Shown piece after piece: positions 60,691 through 64,000 of a DNA stretch of 64,000 nucleotides. Each line of letters opens with the position of its first letter. Positions within the stretch are counted from its first letter, which is position 1. The notes below the pieces were generated by a model. That model did not search any database. It had not been told where the DNA came from and was given only the letters and a program-made list of their open reading frames with translations. Origin of the DNA: Rheinheimera sp. MM224 (GTDB lineage Bacteria > Pseudomonadota > Gammaproteobacteria > Enterobacterales > Alteromonadaceae); the NCBI RefSeq assembly GCF_947090785.1, contig NZ_OX352320.1, positions 3,585,001-3,649,000 on the forward strand, given 5' to 3'. The position numbers and the translations under genes are program-made.

Positions 60691-61788
60691 ATGCCACAGA
60701 TTTTTAGTAACGACGCTATTAGCAGAGCTTTATTGTTAGTGATCCTCTGTGCCGGCGTATTCTTTTTTATCGGCTTTCTGGTTCCTGTACTGGCTGCTTT
60801 GATTATTTGTTTTGCCAGTTGGCCTTTGTACCGTCATTTGCTGAACTACTGCCACAATAACTCAGCCTTAGCAGCCAGCGTCGCTATTATCGCCATTTTG
60901 CTTGGTCTGGTGATCCCGCTTGCTTTGGTATTCAGTTATGCAATGGAGGAAATACGCGCCTGGATTGAGTGGTTGAAGTATGCCAACGAACACGGTGCTG
61001 CTGTGCCAGACTGGCTCAAAGCATTGCCTGGAGTTGGGGAAACCTTAGCAGCTTATTGGCAAACCTACTTAGGCGAACCTCATCAGTTAGGCCAGGTGGT
61101 CAGTTTAGTCAGCGGCGAGCAAATAGGTGGTATATCCAAGTGGGTGCTGAATTTTGGCTGGACCACGGCAGGCTTTATGCTGACCTTGTTGTTTATGCTG
61201 ATCACCTTGTTTTTTCTGTACAAAGACGGAGAAAGGCTGGCCTGGCAACTGGATACTGTTGGCGAACGTATTTTGCCTGATCGCTGGAACCGCTTTTCCC
61301 GTGTTGTGCCTGCCACCGTCAGCTCGACTGTGATAGGTATGACCATTATCGCTATAGGCGAAGGTGTGGTGCTGGGCATAGCGTATTGGATAGCTGGTGT
61401 GCCCTCCCCTGTAGCTTTTGGTGTGCTGACAGGTTTTATGGCGCTTATTCCGGGTGGTGCGCCTTTGTCTTTTAGTTTAATTTCTATTTATCTGATTGGC
61501 ACAGGCGATTTAACAGCTGGGGTTGGCCTATTTTTATGGGGCAGCATTGAGCTTTTTATTGTCGATAAAACCATCAGGCCTAATCTGGTGGGCGGTCCTG
61601 TTAAACTACCGTTTTTACCCACCTTTTTTGGTTTAATAGGTGGTGTTAAAACTATGGGCATGGTCGGTTTATTTGTTGGCCCTGTACTGATGGCGCTGTT
61701 AGTGGCGATTTGGCGCGAATGGCTCAGAGAACCCAAAATAATAGTTGAAGCCGCAGAGGCAACAGCCGCACCCACTAAGCACGAATAA
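60691..61788 (+). CDS. AI-2E family transporter (YdiK-like permease)
   Basis: 365-residue membrane protein from ATG 60691 (AAGGAAAAG upstream). About eight spans, with the family pattern: GVFFFIGFLVPVLAALIICFASWPLY near the N-terminus and GFMALIPGGAPLSFSLISIYLIGTG and GPVLMALLVAIWREWL near the C-terminus. The family includes YdiK, PerM and TqsA; actual substrates are mostly unknown and the AI-2 name is historical. Follows ppx closely; possibly cotranscribed. Confidence 0.86.
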   Translation: MPQIFSNDAISRALLLVILCAGVFFFIGFLVPVLAALIICFASWPLYRHLLNYCHNNSALAASVAIIAILLGLVIPLALVFSYAMEEIRAWIEWLKYANEHGAAVPDWLKALPGVGETLAAYWQTYLGEPHQLGQVVSLVSGEQIGGISKWVLNFGWTTAGFMLTLLFMLITLFFLYKDGERLAWQLDTVGERILPDRWNRFSRVVPATVSSTVIGMTIIAIGEGVVLGIAYWIAGVPSPVAFGVLTGFMALIPGGAPLSFSLISIYLIGTGDLTAGVGLFLWGSIELFIVDKTIRPNLVGGPVKLPFLPTFFGLIGGVKTMGMVGLFVGPVLMALLVAIWREWLREPKIIVEAAEATAAPTKHE

Positions 61789-61878
61789 TAGTGAGGTTGT
61801 CGAGCTAACAGCTTCTGACGCTTTGCTTTTTTTACCACAAGCAGTATGGTAAGGCTCAAAGACTTTAAGGACCTTACC

Positions 61879-63189
61879 ATGCTCAGAACTTTAGTTTCAT
61901 TGCTGGTTGCCAGTGCGTTTTCAGCCCAGGCAGCCATTGATTTAAAACCTCAAACCGAATCCGCTATTAAGACGATTCAGCCACAGATGCTGGAATGGCG
62001 CCGTCATTTCCATCAGCACCCTGAATTATCTAACCGAGAAGTCAATACAGCCAAAAAAGTAGCTGACCACTTAAAAGCCCTTGGTCTGGAAGTGCAAACC
62101 GGCATTGCCCATCATGGTGTGGTGGGTGTATTAAAAGGCGCTAAACCTGGCCCTACGGTGGCTTTAAGGGCGGATATGGATGCCTTACCTGTCACTGAGC
62201 AGGTCGACTTACCTTTTGCGTCTAAAGTGCGCAGTACCTTTAATGGTCAGGATGTAGGTGTGATGCATGCCTGTGGTCATGATGCCCATACTGCGATGTT
62301 GATGGCGACAGCCTCAGTGCTGACAAAGCTGAAAGCTGACCTTGCCGGCACCATTTTGTTTGTATTTCAACCCGCAGAAGAAGGCCCGCCTGCAGGTGAA
62401 GAAGGTGGAGCCAAGTTAATGCTCAAAGAAGGGGTGTTTGCTAAATACAAACCCGATGCCATTTTTGGTCTGCATGTCTGGCCAGGCCCGGCAGGACAAT
62501 TACAAGTTAAAAGCGAAGGCATCATGGCCGCAGCTGACAGTTTTAATATCACAGTCAAAGGCAAGCAGGTGCATGGCTCCAGCCCGTGGCGTGGTGTTGA
62601 CCCTATAGCGGTCACAGGTCAGCTCATCACCGCCTTACATCAAATTCCAGCCCGTCAGCTGGATGTGACTCAGGCTCCGGCTGTGTTATCTGTAGGTCAG
62701 GTGCATGGTGGCGTGCGCTGGAACATTATTCCGGATGAAGTAAAACTTGAAGGCACTATACGGACTTTTGATCCTGTTATGCGTGAGCAGTTACTACAAA
62801 AAATGCAGCACACCTCAGAGCATATAGCGGCGGCCAGTGGCGCTACCGCAGAATTTCATAACCATGGTTTTGCCGCTGTGACCTGGAATGATGCCAAACT
62901 AACAGAATGGGCTATGCCGAGCCTAGAATGGGCAGCAGGCAAAGCTGGTGTGGCACCAATCAAACCTATCACCGCCTCTGAAGACTTTTCATTTTTCCAG
63001 CAAGAAGTACCAGGCGTATTTTTCTTTTTGGGCATAGCGCCAGACAATACTCCGGTCGACAAAACCGCACCTAACCATTCACCATTTTTTCAGGTGAATG
63101 AACAAGCGTTGGAAAATGGTGTTCGGGCTTTAACTGGCCTGGCTTTAGATTATTTGGCTAACCCGGCAAAAACAGATAAGAAAAGCTAA
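61879..63189 (+). CDS. Exported M20 family metallo-amidohydrolase
   Basis: 436 residues from ATG 61879 (AAGGA upstream; an earlier ATG at 61846 would bury the signal peptide). Signal peptide LVSLLVASAFSAQAA. Metal-site motifs of M20D amidohydrolases: LRADMDALPV, HACGHDAHTAMLMATA, FQPAEEGPPAGEEGG, FGLHVWPGPAG and a C-terminal ITASEDFSFF. Related to hippurate hydrolase and N-acyl-amino-acid deacylases; exported members are common in Alteromonadales. Substrate unknown. Its 3' end overlaps the convergent YeiH-type gene by 32 bases. Confidence 0.9.
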   Translation: MLRTLVSLLVASAFSAQAAIDLKPQTESAIKTIQPQMLEWRRHFHQHPELSNREVNTAKKVADHLKALGLEVQTGIAHHGVVGVLKGAKPGPTVALRADMDALPVTEQVDLPFASKVRSTFNGQDVGVMHACGHDAHTAMLMATASVLTKLKADLAGTILFVFQPAEEGPPAGEEGGAKLMLKEGVFAKYKPDAIFGLHVWPGPAGQLQVKSEGIMAAADSFNITVKGKQVHGSSPWRGVDPIAVTGQLITALHQIPARQLDVTQAPAVLSVGQVHGGVRWNIIPDEVKLEGTIRTFDPVMREQLLQKMQHTSEHIAAASGATAEFHNHGFAAVTWNDAKLTEWAMPSLEWAAGKAGVAPIKPITASEDFSFFQQEVPGVFFFLGIAPDNTPVDKTAPNHSPFFQVNEQALENGVRALTGLALDYLANPAKTDKKS

Positions 63190-64000
63190 AGAGTAAAACC
63201 ATCACCACAGCGGCAAAGCCAAACACTTTGCCGCTGCATTGCATTAAATCCTGCCAGCTGGTTAAAAGCCCTGTGACTAACATCGCAAAAATCAGGCAAC
63301 TTTGTGATAGCACAACAGCGCTCTGACTGAACCAGACAGGCACGGCAAAGCCGATATTGATCAGCACCACCACAATAAAACCAAGTACAAACCACGGAAA
63401 AACAAAGCCCTCTTTATCTTTGCTGTTAAAACTTAGCAAAAGTAAAAAAGGCACCAGTAAACAAACCCGGAATAATTTAGCAATCACAGCTTGTGGCGCT
63501 GCATCGCCTAACTGACTGCCTGCAGCCACAGCTTGTGACACTTCAGGTGCCGTGCTGCCAATCAGCCAGGCCAGTTGTACGTCAGGTAAAAAACCTGCGT
63601 GCATCAGCAATGAATACCCCAGCAAAGCCAGCAAGCCCATCAACAAAACCATAGCCAGGCTTTGAGTTAACGTAGCTTCGTCACTTTTGCGCACAGACCA
63701 GGTGGCAAAAATGGCCGAAGTTCCACAAAAACTTAAACCACAACTGACTAAAAGTACCAGCTCTTTGGGCAATTTAAACACTTTAACCCCAAGCCATAAT
63801 GCAGTGGCCAGCACCAACAACACCAAGGCTGCCAGCTGCAATAAAGCCAGCGGGCTGGTTTGCAGCACCAGTTCAGAATCGACACTAAAAGCAAATAAAA
63901 CGATGCCAAAACGCAGTGCTTTTTGCTGAAACAGCGCCAGTTTATCCAGTTGTGAAGCCAGCAGCTCACGAGGTTGAATCGAACACAAAGGCAATACAAA
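63158..64000 (-). CDS. YeiH/UPF0324 family putative sulfate exporter, N-terminus beyond the window
   Basis: The reading frame is open to base 64000, so the N-terminal part is missing; 280 residues are seen. About eight hydrophobic spans, with the UPF0324 landmarks FGIVLFAFSV, LLVSCGLSFCGTSAIFATWSV and TAPEVSQAVAAGSQLG and KLFRVCLLVPFLLLLS. The internal TTG at 63994 is not a credible start. Function in the family is poorly defined (YeiH is annotated as a putative sulfate exporter). Confidence 0.82.
   Translation of the reverse strand, partial: FVLPLCSIQPRELLASQLDKLALFQQKALRFGIVLFAFSVDSELVLQTSPLALLQLAALVLLVLATALWLGVKVFKLPKELVLLVSCGLSFCGTSAIFATWSVRKSDEATLTQSLAMVLLMGLLALLGYSLLMHAGFLPDVQLAWLIGSTAPEVSQAVAAGSQLGDAAPQAVIAKLFRVCLLVPFLLLLSFNSKDKEGFVFPWFVLGFIVVVLINIGFAVPVWFSQSAVVLSQSCLIFAMLVTGLLTSWQDLMQCSGKVFGFAAVVMVLLFSFSYLFLPG

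Noticed and set aside
61488..61937. 149-codon minus-strand frame across the AI-2E and M20 genes
   Set aside because: Antisense to both genes and includes the promoter gap; no supporting signal.

Overview
The window looks like a chromosomal segment of a free-living marine or aquatic gammaproteobacterium of the Alteromonadales/Rheinheimera-Shewanella type. This is inferred from gene orders and protein styles: pilMNOPQ-aroK-aroB-damX-dam, an argCBFGH operon with a Shewanella-like ArgF, tgt-yajC-secD-secF, and long Shewanella/Vibrio-type PstC and PstA. No rRNA, tRNA, insertion sequence, prophage or CRISPR array is visible. The content is mostly core metabolism, cell envelope and nutrient regulation.

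Layout. 1-2099 (minus): trpS (cut by the left edge), gph and rpe, tightly packed. 2341-3724 (plus): an outer-membrane TIGR02001-type protein, a small secreted orphan and a DUF2970 membrane protein, sitting between rpe and dam, which are adjacent in relatives. 3643-12708 (minus): dam, damX, aroB, aroK and the type IV pilus assembly operon pilMNOPQ. mrcA (PBP1A) is divergent at 12860-15484. 15556-21003 (minus): an accessory cassette of periplasmic RidA, diheme cytochrome c, Tat-exported FAD amine oxidase and a TonB-dependent receptor. yebE-like DUF533 gene at 21492. 22260-27748 (minus): argC-B-F-G-H with a double-dyad candidate ArgR operator upstream. Then a SulP transporter, thpR, and metB-metL-metF divergent from metJ, with clear MetJ operators. 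maeB, ybaL, and the secretion and queuosine genes secF, secD, yajC, tgt and queA follow to 44954. Next come a small solute-binding-like protein and oxyR.

47053-60653 is a phosphate island. It holds low-affinity Pit with its DUF47 partner, phoU-pstB-pstA-pstC-pstS (minus), gcvR, and ppk-ppx (plus). There is a near-ideal Pho promoter in front of pstS, a Pho box in front of ppk and a terminator between pstS and pstC. The window closes with an AI-2E-family permease, an exported M20 amidohydrolase and a YeiH-family membrane protein cut by the right edge.

The most notable observation is in pstA. The reading frame is broken at a 7-A tract that contains, in the correct register, the canonical -1 ribosomal slippery heptamer A AAA AAG; a -1 slip restores a full-length PstA of about 560 residues. 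An indel or sequencing error is the null hypothesis, but programmed frameshifting or slippage is testable. Other points of interest are the antisense overlap of the dam and DUF2970 coding ends, the periplasmic amine oxidase/RidA/cytochrome cassette, a perfect 22-bp-arm palindrome between metJ and maeB, and a three-hairpin block separating tgt from queA.
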